Source of the DNA: Megamerina dolium
Taxonomy: Eukaryota; Arthropoda; Insecta; Diptera; Megamerinidae
Direction of reading: 5' to 3'
Assembly: GCA_963854835.1 (NCBI GenBank)
Contig: OY978530.1
Span: forward strand, 23,224,437 to 23,288,436
Length of the DNA: 64,000 nucleotides
This document shows positions 1 through 12,276 of the stretch, piece after piece (position 1 is the first letter of the stretch; every line of letters begins with the position of its first letter). Made by a program: the position numbers and the translations under genes. The notes under the pieces were generated by a model. That model did not search any database. It had not been told where the DNA came from and saw only the letters and a program-made list of their open reading frames with translations.

Positions 1-1240
1 ATTTGGATTAACAGGAACACCTGCTGCTTTTCAAAGATTAATGAATGGCGTATTGACTACAATCCAGCGCATAGATTGTTTTGTATATTTGGATGTGTTG
101 TTGTCTACGGTCCAAATTTCGTACAATCGGGCTTACGAACTCTTACGTAAATAGAACTCAAAGCTAAACGCAGAGCAGTGCCAGTTTTTATGAAAAGAGA
201 TAATTTACCAAGGTCATAAATGCACTGAAGAAGGAGCACTACCAGATCCCGGTAAGGTAGAATGAGTTAAAAGTATCCCTGATCCAATAAATAAGAAAGA
301 TGTTCAGGTATTCTTAGGTTTAGTAAATTATTACCGAAAATTTGTTGAAAATATAGGCATGGCACTCCCTATTAAGAAATTATTCAGGAAAGACGCAAAA
401 GTTTCATATACAGAAAAATATCAGAAAGCTTTTGAAGACCTAAAGGAGGCAATTTGCCTTCCACCAATTTTAGCTTATCCTGATTTTTCCTTTTGTGCTG
501 ACAACAGATGCCAGTGCCGAAGCTTAGGGTGCGGTTCTATCTCAGGGGAAATTGGAAAATATCGATCAATAGCCTTTACGAGCAGAGCACTTAGTGATAC
601 TGAGAAAATGTATTTCATTACTGAAAAGGAATTCTTGTCTATAGTGTGGGCTGTAAAGAAATATAGGGCATATCTACTGGGTAGACCTTTCATAATCTAC
701 ACCGATCATCAGCGCTTACGAGGAATTGCAAATCTGAAAGACCAAACATCACGCTTGGGACATTTTAAACATAAACTATCTGAATTTAATTTGAAATAAT
801 TTATAAACCAGGAGAAAGTAACTTCAACGGTGATGCTCTCAGCAAAGTTCCACAACCGAATCATGAGTTAACAATGATTGTGACTGGTTCTATGTTGAAG
901 AATAAAATCGATGAAACTGAAAGTCAAGGAAAATCTGAGAGAAATTCTGATGATGAGTTAGAACAAGATGAAAAAGCAGAAAATCAGGAGAATAAGAATG
1001 CGGAAGTTCTCTCTAATGAAAATTATATATTGACGATATTTCGCAACTTCCACGATTTAGCTTTCGGAGGGCACCAGGGTGCCCTGAAAACCTATTTCAG
1101 TATTCGAAGACAGTATTGATGGAACCCAACTTAAAAAATATGTTAAACATTGTAAAAAATGTCAAACTATTAGGTTCTCGAGTTTTACGAAAATGCCAAT
1201 GATATTAACAGATACACCTTCTAAGCTGTTTGAAATGATA
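1..1240 (+). pseudogene. pol: Decayed Gypsy (412/mdg1-like) pol: RT end, RNase H, integrase zinc domain
   Basis: This is the 3' half of a retroelement polymerase. The RT palm is visible at 1-120 (FGLTGTPAAFQRLMN, then YLD followed by V where the catalytic motif needs YLDD). The RNase H region at 359-799 shows SRALSDTEKMYFITEKE and IYTDHQRL. The integrase HHCC domain shows HDLAFGGH near 1045-1070 and HCKKCQT near 1150. Stop codons and frameshifts separate the parts, and the RT active site has lost its second aspartate, so the copy is dead. The reading continues past two DNA-transposon insertions at 2877 and 4279. Its 5' half is off the window but is seen in copy B at 12277-14939. Assignment to the 412/mdg1 group rests on integrase and RT wording remembered from the family. 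Confidence 0.85.
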
Positions 1241-1242
1241 TA

Positions 1243-2876
1243 CACTTAGCAGAAAAAGTCTGCGTACAACCCAAAATGTAACATCAGAACGCTCGAAAGT
1301 ACATTTTGTATATAAAATTTGTGGTTCCAATTACATTTTCGACTTTATTATAAGTCTTCTGAACAACCCCATAGCATTTAAATTATTATAAATCTGGTGG
1401 CACTATATTTATCGATCAATTTATATTTATAACTTAGTTAGCAGCACAGAAAAAGTCTGCGTACAGGTAGTAAAAAGGAGATTCCCCGCATGATAGTTGG
1501 ATATAAAAGTTATATGAGAGCTTTTTACGTATTAATTTTCACACACGTTATTGATTTAAAAGGATTTGCAGTTATTTAATCGCTTTTCACATCTAATATA
1601 ATTAATACAGCTGAAAAGAAAAGAAATAAGCCCTGCGGAAAGGGAAATTATTGTCAAACTGTTTAAAGAAGGGAAAACGTATTGCAAAATTGGTCGAACT
1701 GTTGGAAGAACACATTCTTCCATTCAAAGAGTGGTAAAAAATTTCCAATCCACTGGTGTTTTTGTTTCTCACCCACGATCTGGACGTCCCTCAATACTAA
1801 CAAGTCGAGAAATCCGCAACGTTTTACAGTACGTCCAGCAAAATCCAGGTTTTTCAGCACTCAAAATTGCTCAGAACGTAAAAGAAAAGTTTTAGAAGGT
1901 TATCTGCTCTGATACAATCCGAAAAATCTTAAAATAATGTGGTTATCATGGTCGAATAGCACGTAGAAAGCCGTACAAATCATTGATTAATAGACAAAAG
2001 CGCATTGTTTTCGCCAAGGAGCACTTAAACAAGCCCTGAGAGTTTTGGGAAAAGGTCATTTTCTCAGATGATAGCAAGTTTTGCGTTTTTGCGCAAGCAA
2101 AAGCACTCGATAAGAAGAATTTGGTACCGACGGTGAAGCATGGTGGTGGTGGCGCTATGATATGGGGATGCATGGCAAGCAACGGCGTGGGACGAATAGA
2201 GTTTATTGATTCAAATATGGACAAATATATGTACGTAAACGTTTTAAAAGCGAATTTGAAGCAGAGCGCGGAGGATTTGGGTCTGAGCTGTGACTATTAT
2301 TTCCATCAAGATAATGACCCGAAGCATACTTCCAATATAGTTAAGCTTTGGTTGCTCTATAACGTTCCAAATCAGCTTTGTACGCCTCCACAATCACCTG
2401 ATCTAAATCCCACAGAGCATTTATGGCATTTACTCGAACGCAAAATCCGCCAGAGCCAAATTACATCGAAGACGTTGCTGAAAGCAGTGTTGCGCGAGGA
2501 ATGGAACCAAATATCCTCAACAGAAACTGCCAAGCTAGTTGATTCAATGCCAAAACGCTTAGCAGAAGTTTTAAAAAGAAAAGGCTATCCAACAAGCTTT
2601 TAATTTTTGTGAAAAAATATAAAAAAAATATATTTTTGTTAGTTTTTTGTTCCTTGTACGCAGACTTTTTCTATTGAATTATTTAGTCATGTTTCTGTTT
2701 TTCTTTTTTTCTTTTAATTGCTAAGAAATTAATTTCCTGAATCTTTATAAAAATGAAAACTGAACGTTATTCAATGAATAAAAAACATATTAGACTTTAT
2801 AAAACTTGTATTAAGATATTTTCTTCAACGAAGTATTATTTTTTATACCTTGTACGCAGACTTTTTCTGCTGAGTG
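1243..2876 (+). mobile_element. Tc1-family DNA transposon with double terminal repeats (IR/DR type)
   Basis: The element is flanked by TA (1241-1242 and 2877-2878). Its ends are inverted: CACTTAGCAGAAAAAGTCTG at left and its near-perfect reverse complement ending at 2876. The core GCAGAAAAAGTCTGCGTAC recurs about 200 bases inside each end (near 1445-1464 and 2655-2672). This is the IR/DR arrangement known from Minos, Paris and Sleeping Beauty-like elements. It is inserted in the integrase gene of the older Gypsy element, immediately before the codon of the first catalytic aspartate: the flanks rejoin to read MIY-MD. Confidence 0.92.
1608..2603 (+). pseudogene. Tc1-family transposase, DD34E, with three nonsense codons
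   Basis: The reading frame from 1608 shows an N-terminal paired-like HTH domain (EREIIVKLFKEGKT, then GRTHSSIQRVVKNF). The catalytic triad follows: FSDDSKF, then HQDNDPKHT and SPDLNPTEHLW, with 34 residues between the last D and E, the Tc1 DD34E spacing. Length is about 330 codons, normal for the family. The frame is broken by stops in KEKF-stop-KVI, ILK-stop-CGY and NKP-stop-EFW, so the copy cannot make transposase although all three catalytic residues remain. The uninterrupted C-terminal part (2121-2603) is 160 residues long. Confidence 0.92.
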
Positions 2877-3004
2877 TATATGGACATGGCAGAGATGACA
2901 TCTTGATATAAGTATATTCTCATATTTCAAAACGAATTTTCTAAATTTTTTATTTTTGTACCTAAATAAGATGCGGAAGCTAGCACAGCAGCGAAAGCGT
3001 TTTA
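2877..3004 (+). pseudogene. pol: Decayed Gypsy integrase, central segment between two transposons
   Basis: This short piece continues the integrase after the Tc1 insertion. It reads MDMAEM, then QNEFSKFFIFVP, then ASTAAKAFY. That corresponds to the stretch after the first catalytic aspartate of Ty3/Gypsy integrases, and two in-frame stops are present. It runs into the TA target of the mariner at 3003-3004. The reading resumes at 4279 as NEVIARYNMPK, which confirms that both DNA transposons entered a pre-existing integrase gene. Confidence 0.8.
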
Positions 3005-4278
3005 CAAGGTGCGACAATTATGTATTAAAACTGCCTCTAGAAAACACAATTAAAACACGATATCTGCTAATTTTTCGGTATATTTATTTGAAATATTTTC
3101 CTTCTAACCCAATACACTTGTTACATCGATTTAATAGTGATTCAAGCGCGTGTTCCAGCTTATTTTTCGGAATTGCCTCCAGTACCCTCGTCAAAGCCCG
3201 TTGTATAGTCTGAATGTCATCAAAAAAGCATCCTTCCAACTTCAATTGGGAACAAAAAGAAGTCGCACGGTACCAAATCTGGTGAATACGGCGGGTGATT
3301 CACCACACAGACCTGATTCCGAGCCAAAAATTAACGAACAATGAGTGCTGTGTGACTCGGTGCATTATCGTGCAACAGAGACCAAGTTTTTGGATCGCGG
3401 TATTCTGGTCGAACACGACGGATTCTGAACATCGAACGCTTTAAAACTTCGAGGTGACATGTGGAAGTAAATGTTTGACCAGTTGGAACAAATTCTTTGT
3501 GGATAATTCCTTTGCTATCGAAGAATGTGATGAGCATTGTTTTGATTTTTGATGGAACTTTTCGTGTTTTTTGGCTTGTGGTGAGTTTTTTGATTTCCAT
3601 TCCGCACTTTGACGCTTGGTTTCTGGATCGTATTGGAAACACCATGTTTCATCACCCGTAACAATTGTTTTCAGGAAGTTTAGATCATTTTCTGCAGCTG
3701 CAACCATGTCTCTAGTATGACTGATCTCATTAATTTTTGGTCTCGGTCAATGTGTGTGGTCGCGCAGACCTTTGTTTTGCCCAAATCCTCGTGAAGAATG
3801 AGTCGGATAGTTTCTCTGTTGATGTTTCAGGCCTCTTGCGGTCTTCTGTAATAAAATCACGAACTTTCTGGATCGCTTCCGGCGTCCGAACTGAAATTGG
3901 CCTTCCTTCTTTTATTTCATCTTCCAGCGACTCTCTGCCATCCACAAACCGTTTATGCCATATAAAAACATTTGATCTTGATAAACAAGCATCGCCATAT
4001 GCTTGCTGCATTATTCCGAATGTTTCTGATGCACTTTTACCAATTTTTGCGTGGAATTTAATGACCGCTCTTTGCTCCATGTTAAAATTTCAACATCAAA
4101 CGAACACGTATTTTGTAAAATGAATGTTAATAAACATTAAATGTCAACCCAATGCCATGGAATTTTGACAAATAGTAGAGGAAGGTTGAAGGCTTCAAAA
4201 CACATGTGCTCACACATAGATGGCGCGCTTGGTTGTTGAGGTATGGTTCGAGTCTTAATACATAATTGTCACACCTTG
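3005..4278 (-). mobile_element. mariner element, DD34D, decayed
   Basis: The element is flanked by TA (3003-3004, 4279-4280). Its inverted ends are CAAGGTGCGACAATTATG at left and CAAGGTGTGACAATTATG (reverse complement) at right, extending to about 28 bases with few mismatches. Length is 1274 bases, typical of full-size mariners. The transposase runs on the minus strand. The element sits inside the Gypsy integrase gene. Confidence 0.92.
3080..4080 (-). pseudogene. mariner transposase (DD34D), frameshifted
   Basis: The start at 4080 opens an HTH domain (MEQRAVIKFHAKIGKSASE, then SRSNVFIWHKRF and EGRPISVRTPE). The catalytic part shows VTGDETWCFQYDPETKRQS, LLHDNAPSHTA and PYSPDLVPCDFFLFP, with 34 residues between the second and third D. 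A frameshift lies near 3640, material is missing between the HTH and catalytic parts near 3715, and a stop follows HTALIVR. The C-terminal wording runs on to about 3090. All three aspartates survive, but the protein cannot be made in one piece. I do not assign a subfamily. Confidence 0.88.
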
Positions 4279-4765
4279 TACAACGAAGTTATCGCACGAT
4301 ATAATATGCCAAAAATTTCAGTTATTGACATTGGTACAAATTTCACTTCGAAATTGTTTCCAGACACAAGCAAGATGCTAGGTGTTAAAAAATTACATAT
4401 TACACCATATCAAGCAAATGGTTCTTTAGATGGAAGCCATAGACCTTTAGCAGAATACCTTTGGAGTTTTGTTAAAGACGATGGGTCTCATTGGGATCAG
4501 TGGTTAGCATTTAGATGATCAAAATAAGGTATTAAAATACCTACTACTTAGGTCACATGAGCTGGTTAGAGAAACTCAAGAAAAGAAATAAGCTAAAATT
4601 CAGTATGATAAAGGGATCCGCCCTATAATTTTTAGAATACGAGATAAAGTACTATTGAGAAATCAGACTAGGAAAAATAAATTTAGTGCCATCTGAACTG
4701 GACCATACGAAGTGATACATGTAGACAGTCCAGTCACGACGACTATTAAAATCGGATGAAATAGT
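4279..4765 (+). pseudogene. pol: Decayed Gypsy integrase, catalytic core end and C-terminus
   Basis: From 4285 the reading is NEVIARYNMPK, then DIGTNFTSKLF (second catalytic aspartate region, with Q replaced by I), then HITPYQANGSLDGSHRPLAEYL, where the third catalytic glutamate (usually LERSHR) has become D. The C-terminal domain follows after several stops, reading DKVLLRNQTRKNKF and GPYEVIHVDS near 4640-4725 (the GPY/F-type module). No env or 3' LTR is recognised downstream. Confidence 0.82.
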
Positions 4766-6537
4766 AAAAAGCATCATAATATATTTTTTTTTATCAAAAT
4801 AATTTACTAAAACATTTTCATCATAAATTAAACGTAATTTAACATATCACAAATACGAATTAATAGTGTTTGTAGTAAAATAATTCAGTTAGATAACTAC
4901 TGTTAGGATATAAAATACAATATTTTGAAACAAGAACTATTACTTAAGCTTCAGGACATAGAACAGGGCAAGTTGCCATGTTCATGTGTATAACAAGATC
5001 TGTTGCAATACATAGAGTAGAATTGTAATTCCGTGTGTGGATGATCATGTGCACGGGTAAATCAACTAATCAAAGTATTTTAAGCAATCAAATAAGTAAG
5101 TATGAAGATAATAATTCCGTTTTCCACGATCTGGGATGAAAATATGCACAATCAAATAATACAGAAAAGCTGGTTATTGCAACAGAATTAAATTGCAACG
5201 TGGTTATTAAAGTATATGCAAAACAACGACGCATTCTCTAGTTGTAATTTTTGTGAAATATAAATTAATATATAAAACTCACATTGTATACAATATACAC
5301 AAATAACGTTTCTCTAAAAGTAAAATTATACAACTTTGTAAAAACTCAAAACCTATGTACAAAAGTCTGATTTTTGAGAATATACTAGAGTTATTAGATG
5401 TAATTGTAATAATGAGAAAAAACAGCTTTAGAGTTTGTAAATAAGTGAATAGGTATATTACTTGTAATCTCGCCATCTGGGGTAGAGAAAAACGTTGACA
5501 CTGTGGAAAGATAACTTGTCCAGTAAGTTTAAACACACCGGAAACGATTTAGACTGCGATGTTAACATAGAACAAAGAGCTAATCGAGTTAAGGTTATAT
5601 ATACATAAATTCCAATATTTACTAAACCAAGTGGTACAGCCTTAAATGAAATCAACAAAATAAGTAGCATTGTCATGAAATACTTGGATTGTTCGGTATA
5701 ATAGTAGCAATACACAATGTGTACACACAATACTCATATGTTACTTTTTTATCCGCATTACGACGACCTTTAAGTCACAACATATGATCATGAAGAATTT
5801 AATAAGGGAGCCAGCAGTGCAGTCGTATGTGGTCTTGAAGTGTAACTCAGAGTCTGATGATAACGATGATTGCTATACCGACCTCACAAGCGTCGAACCA
5901 TCACCCTCGAAAAGAATTATATGTATGAACGAATTATAAAAGAATGCATATAAATGTTGGTTATTTCAAGAGGACATATTTTGTTTATTTTCTGTGGATT
6001 TTTACGTTCTTCGTATAAATATTTTGTCTGAGAATACCCCTAGTGAAATTTTCCGAAGAATAATTTGCTATAACATTATAGCAACTGCCCAAATGGCATT
6101 TTATTTAGACTTTAAAAAAAGCGATCAAAACGACTCTTTCGTGAGAGAGCTAGTGGGTTGAAATGTTCTACAAAATTGTTCTCGTGAAATTTTACTGTAT
6201 GTGTCCAAACTATATATTTCGCTTCGATATGAATTTTAACCATTTTTTCCCACTCATTCTAAAGTCAGGCAAAATATTGCAAATTTAATATGGCCATAAA
6301 AAAAATTTGGCCAGATAATGCAATAAGTTTTGGAGGTTTTACTATATGGATCTAGGTCTTTCATGGGTCTAGAATCATTCTGCCCCACAAATAATGTATT
6401 ACTGTGTAATTAAAGCAAGGATATCAGTACTTGGTTTTAATATACATATGTATAGCAAGTACTCTAAGTAAATTCAGTTCGTGTCTTTGTGTGTTAATTT
6501 AAATATTAGATAATTTTAGATATTTATTGAGAGTATA
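4766..6537. other. No recognised gene, AT-rich
   Basis: I see no coding region, RNA or repeat family here. The open frames at 5279-5730 have no domain wording and look like chance. The 3' LTR of the decayed Gypsy element is expected in this interval, but nothing matching the putative 5' LTR at 11337-11905 is visible. Confidence 0.5.
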
Positions 6538-7465
6538 AAAAAGTACGTGAGGTTTTTTTCGAAAATTGAAATTTTATTGTGAAAAATTGGTTATACATTC
6601 TGTGTTCAAAGTATTGTCCGTCGCTACCCACTAATTTTTCCCAACCTTACTGGCAGCATATAGATTCCGCGTCGGAAGAAGTCTACATGTTTTGAGGCAA
6701 TCCATAAATCGACCCAATTTTTGGATTCTTCATAAGAATGGAAGCGCTGTTCTTCCAGGGCGTGTGCCATCGATCGGAATAAGTGGTAATCGGAAGGAGC
6801 AATGTCTGGGCTATACGGAGGTTGGGGTAGGACTTCCTTTTTGTACGTTTCTAATAACGTTTTGACCTTCTCGCCATGAATATTTCGCTTGAGCGTCGAT
6901 GATGGGGCATGGCCGGGGTATCCATACATTTCCCGACGTTTTGGATTATCGTAATGGACCCACTTTTCATCGCGTCACAATTGGAGCAGTTATTCACACG
7001 TGAAAAAACGGCGTTCGACGTCTCTTGGTTTCAGTTGATACGGCAGCCAATTTCCTACCTTTCGGATCATTTCCATTACGTTTAGATGATGCCAAATGGT
7101 TGGCTGATTGACTCCAAATGTTTTTACGAGTTCATCTTGCGTTTGCGATGGATCTTCATCGAGCCTTACCTCCAATCCTTCATCCTAGAAATTTTGGTGG
7201 CGCTTCGTGTCGTTCTTCGTTTTCCAAATCAAAATTAAGTTATGATATTGTAATTGAGAAAAACTCCCCACAAAAATACATTATTCGGTATAAAAGCAGA
7301 CATGTTCGGAGCACGCAGAAACTATGTTGTGTACACTTCAGCGAAATTGCAGATTCTGAAAGCAAAAGCCTTATGACGACAATTTAAACTGACGGTGTTG
7401 CCAGATGAAACAATGGACTAAAAAACTAGGAGCGACATCTTTTATCAAATCCGCACGAACTTATT
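6538..7465 (-). mobile_element. Internally deleted mariner
   Basis: Flanked by TA (6536-6537, 7466-7467). Inverted ends are AAAAAGTACGTGAGG at left and AATAAGTTCGTGCGG (reverse complement) at right. Length is 928 bases instead of about 1.3 kb. The transposase remnant on the minus strand shows the internal deletion. Confidence 0.85.
6624..7175 (-). pseudogene. mariner transposase remnant lacking the second catalytic aspartate
   Basis: The HTH end reads GVNQPTIWHHLNVM and GNWLPYQLKPRDVERRFFTCE. The first catalytic block DEKWVHYDNPKRR follows near 6940. The text then jumps from NIHGEKV directly to KTLLETYKKEVLPQPPYSPD, which is immediately before the third catalytic block APSDYHLFRSMAHAL. The segment that should carry HDNAR is missing, so the enzyme is dead. 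The C-terminal ISG end is normal for mariner. Confidence 0.87.
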
Positions 7466-8856
<1,391 letters not shown>

Positions 8857-9019
8857 TGTGGCAACCCCCACAAGAAAATCATTTTTTACATCATTGCCGA
8901 CTACTGTGGCAACTCCCGCATCGCCTCAGTGCACCTACTGCATGATAGCAGAAATAACTTTCACACATTCATTCCGATCTTGTACTCTTTACGAATAAAA
9001 GCAAATACTAACTTCCAAA
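8857..9019 (+). repeat. 5' LTR of CsRn1/Kabuki-like Gypsy element, copy A
   Basis: This 163-base LTR starts TGTGGCAACC and ends CTTCCAAA. It is the same sequence as 23870-24032 and 28176-28338. It is identical to the 3' LTR at 28176 and differs from the copy B 5' LTR only at the base corresponding to 23925. Confidence 0.93.
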
Positions 9020-9020
9020 G

Positions 9021-9031
9021 TGGTGACCCCG
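9021..9031 (+). promoter_or_regulatory. Primer binding site, tRNA-Trp type
   Basis: TGGTGACCCCG lies one base after the LTR and is complementary to the 3' end of animal tRNA-Trp. Use of tRNA-Trp is a known hallmark of the CsRn1/Kabuki lineage of Gypsy elements. Confidence 0.85.
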
Positions 9032-9152
9032 GAAGTATAAAATTGAGGTTAGCTCATTCGTAAAAGTGAAAAAACTCCACGTGCATTTGTCGGCGCTTAA
9101 AAGCAATTTCTTCGGTTGTGGAATAATCTTTTAACCTACAAAAATTACAAGG

Positions 9153-9853
9153 ATGCTTGGGCCGGAGGACAATGGCACAACACCTCCACAACAACCACCA
9201 AATGCACAGCTTATCGGAAATGATGTTCATGTGGATTCTGCTGTGGTTCCAAGAATAAATCCACCGAGCATGGCCGCCACGAACATCGAATCATATTTTA
9301 TGTCGCTCGAGTTTTGGTTCGCTGCGTCGGGAGTAACTCAAGACATCAGGAAATACAACCTCGTGATGGCGCAAGTGCCACCAAATAAATTGACAGAGCT
9401 GCGCGCAATCATTGAAGCCACCCCTCAACAGAACAGGTATGAGTACATCAAAACCAAACTAACCTCACATTTCGCCGACAGTCAGCAAAGGCGCCTGCAG
9501 CGTGTTTTATCGGACATGCCACTAGGAGATATGAAGCCTAGTCAGCTCTTCAATGAAATGCGTCGATTTGCTGGTAGTTCACTATGTGAAACAGTTCTAG
9601 TTGATTTGTGGGCATCACGATTACCACCTCACGCGCAGGCTGCAGTGATAGCTGCAAAAGGGGACCCGGTGGATAAAGTTGTAATCGCAGATGCCATAGT
9701 AGAGTCGATGGGCCTACGTGGTATAAATAGAGTAGAGCAATCTTCCGCCGTCTCACCCTCATCGAACCAGTTTAACACAGATTCTGAGGTTACCCTGCAA
9801 GCACTCCAACGACAGATTGCGCAACTCTCAAAGCGACTTGAGGCGATACAGAC
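9153..9853 (+). pseudogene. gag: Truncated gag of CsRn1-like element, copy A
   Basis: The open frame starts at 9153 and encodes about 234 residues identical to the copy B gag. The difference is that codon 116 is CAG here and TAG in copy B. Wording such as IESYFMSLEFWFAASGV, SHFADSQQRRLQRVL and PSQLFNEMRRFAG is typical of this lineage. At 9853 the duplication junction replaces the zinc-finger end and all of pol. About 40 unrelated codons follow, ending at 9977. The 274-residue open frame is therefore a junction chimera, not a gene. Confidence 0.93.
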
Positions 9854-11336
9854 AAGAGTCATACACGAATGCCAATGCAATCTATCCCGCCTACTACTGG
9901 CCCCACAAACTTATTGTCGCGGAAATCCGACAATGTGGCCAGGACATACTGACCGGAGTCACCCCCACATTATATAGCAATGTATTGTCAGATTCTACGA
10001 ATCTGGTCGACATACTCATCCTTCTCTTATTTTGTTTAGTTTATCTTAACTGAATATTTCAATTTACTGTATTCTACGAAGCGTCAAAGAAACTATGTAC
10101 TGGTATAGGTTAGATGCGTATGAAGATTTCCAAGTCATAAGTGTACACTATTTACTACAATACATTTTTATGAATATAGTGAACTATCGTGCTATAATGA
10201 ACCTGAATTTCTTTCAACCGATTTCAACTCAGGCAATAAAGCCAATTTGGTATCCCTATTTCTGCTTTCTTGCTCTACGAGCCGAGAATGTACAATTTCC
10301 GCGCACTGTGCGTAAGGGTACTCCCTTGGTCACAACGGTCATTTTAATGCTGCTGATACTTGGATCATGTTAGAGCAGGAGGCTTCAGCTTCGGGGGTCA
10401 TTGACATGAGGTCTCGCCCACCCAAAATTACGTTCTCACATATCTAGTGCTCGACATTAATTTATCATGGAACACTTCAACTTCGCTGGGTTTGTGAACC
10501 ACGATAACTTACACTTGATATAAACCCGGTCTACGACCAGCCTGTACTTTTATACTTTCTACAAATCCTTCTATCTACGGTGGAACGCCAAACACGTTAA
10601 GAGGTTACAAAATAGTAATTTGAAAGTGCTTGTAGAAGTAACTGCCCATAAAGCAACTTTACTTCAACATTCAACATTCCAACCCATCCCATCTTATCTC
10701 TCCTGAAATGCTGTTAGTAAATTCTGTTTAATATTACTAATGTACATACCTCTCTTCCAGCACTCATTGAAGAGGTCGACTGACATTCCAAATATAATAT
10801 GGACTCCGTGCAGTGTTCTGGATAAGCGGAAAACACTACCGGAACATGAATACGGTAGTAAATGGTGTGTCGCACGATATCAAATGCTTACTTTTTGCAC
10901 ATTTTATACCAATTTTCAAGACCATCCAATGTCCGTGGCACATTTGTCTCAACCATAACGGCAACAGGGAATTCTGATAATCTTATCAATCTCGCGCCCC
11001 TTCGTTTTCCGCTTTCGTGCTTTACGAGATAAGGTGGAAAATATATACCTACTATACGCAAGAAAGTGAATCTTCCAGATCAAACACATCCTGCAGTAGC
11101 GGTCTATTCGACTTGTTACTAGTATCAAGGCATATCTTAGCTTGAGATTTTCACCTACAGGTTCCTCAAATATCTTATTACCTACCCCTCACATCTGGTC
11201 TACGACAATTGATAAAGTTCTTAAATTATCTACAAATCGTTCTATCTACGATAGAAGGAAATGTATGAATAAATTTAAGCATTAGCTATTCCGAAAGGTC
11301 CGTTTGAAAATAGTAGATCGAGTACTATTCTGGATG
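9854..11336. other. Left end of duplicated unit; no gene recognised
   Basis: No family is recognised. Short phrases recur. One block near 10529-10585 (GGTCTACGAC, then CTACAAATCCTTCTATCTAC) returns near 11199-11252 (GGTCTACGAC, then CTACAAATCGTTCTATCTAC), suggesting an old direct repeat about 670 bases apart. The open frames at 10095-10373 and 10740-10958 carry no known wording. Confidence 0.45.
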
Positions 11337-11905
11337 TAGGAATGTTCTCTAATTTTAAGTCATTGGATTTTAAATTTGTATGAATTAGCTCCCTAATTAT
11401 TATTTTCCTGTTGCTAATATTAAGTTTTATTATTTTCAGTTTTAAATTTACTTTAAATTTGATTTGAAATTTTTCCCTTATCTCTTTTTTATTACTTATT
11501 ATCTTTTATAATTTATTTTTATTGTTTTTATTTATTTTTTAATTTCTGGGCGATCTGGCATCACCGATTATGCCAGTTCTCCACTCTCTTCTACCATTCC
11601 CCACTCATTTTCTTTCCCACTCTCTCTCTCTCTCTCTCTCATTTTTCTTTTTTTCGGTTTTTCTTTTTGGCTATCCCAAGTCTTTCTTTTTTGTTTATAC
11701 TTTTTATATTTAATCAATTATTAATACCTCTTCCATATGGAACAGTGCGCGATTTCTTTTCTCTGAATTGTTTTAAAACTATATGAATATTCTTAATATT
11801 ATTATTACAATAAAATTAATAAATATTTTGATTAAAATTAAATATCCGAAAAAGTGTGTGCAAGTTATTTTCTTTTCGGGTGTGTTTTGTGTTGTGTCCT
11901 ATCAG
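11337..11905 (+). repeat. Putative 5' LTR of the decayed Gypsy element
   Basis: The interval starts TGTAGGAATG. It holds AATAAA-like signals near 11810-11830 followed by a GT-rich stretch, and is followed within 400 bases by gag wording, as expected of an LTR. There is no second copy in the window to define the ends, and no convincing primer binding site was found, so the boundaries are guesses. Confidence 0.35.
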
Positions 11906-12276
11906 GCAATACGGTCGACGCCATCGTGGCCGTAGCTCACCATCAACTCTTCCCCAACTATTCAGAGTGAATTATGCTGAGTGTTGTTGCTAAACAAGGC
12001 GGCTTTTTCTTCACGGATGGAGCAGACGGAACCGCCCAGACATTTTTAATATCACTTATCTTGCAAAGATTTGTTCGCAGCAGTAATTTACTTTGGTAAT
12101 TTCGCCGTCAGGCATTGCTGCCAGCACTCAAGATTCAATTAGATGTTCATAACAACCCAAGCGCAATATGTACCATTAGAAGATAATGAGTAATAGATAT
12201 AGTAATACAACTAGATATAGTATTAAAATATAGATATAGCATTACTCGTAAAATCGAAAGTACAAAACGGCGAAAT

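Noticed and set aside
3737..4123. 128-residue plus-strand open frame (and its copy at 18676)
   Set aside because: It is antisense to the mariner transposase HTH region.
9153..9977. A 274-residue open frame as a complete gene
   Set aside because: The last 40 codons come from unrelated sequence after the duplication junction. Copy B shows the real gag continuation.
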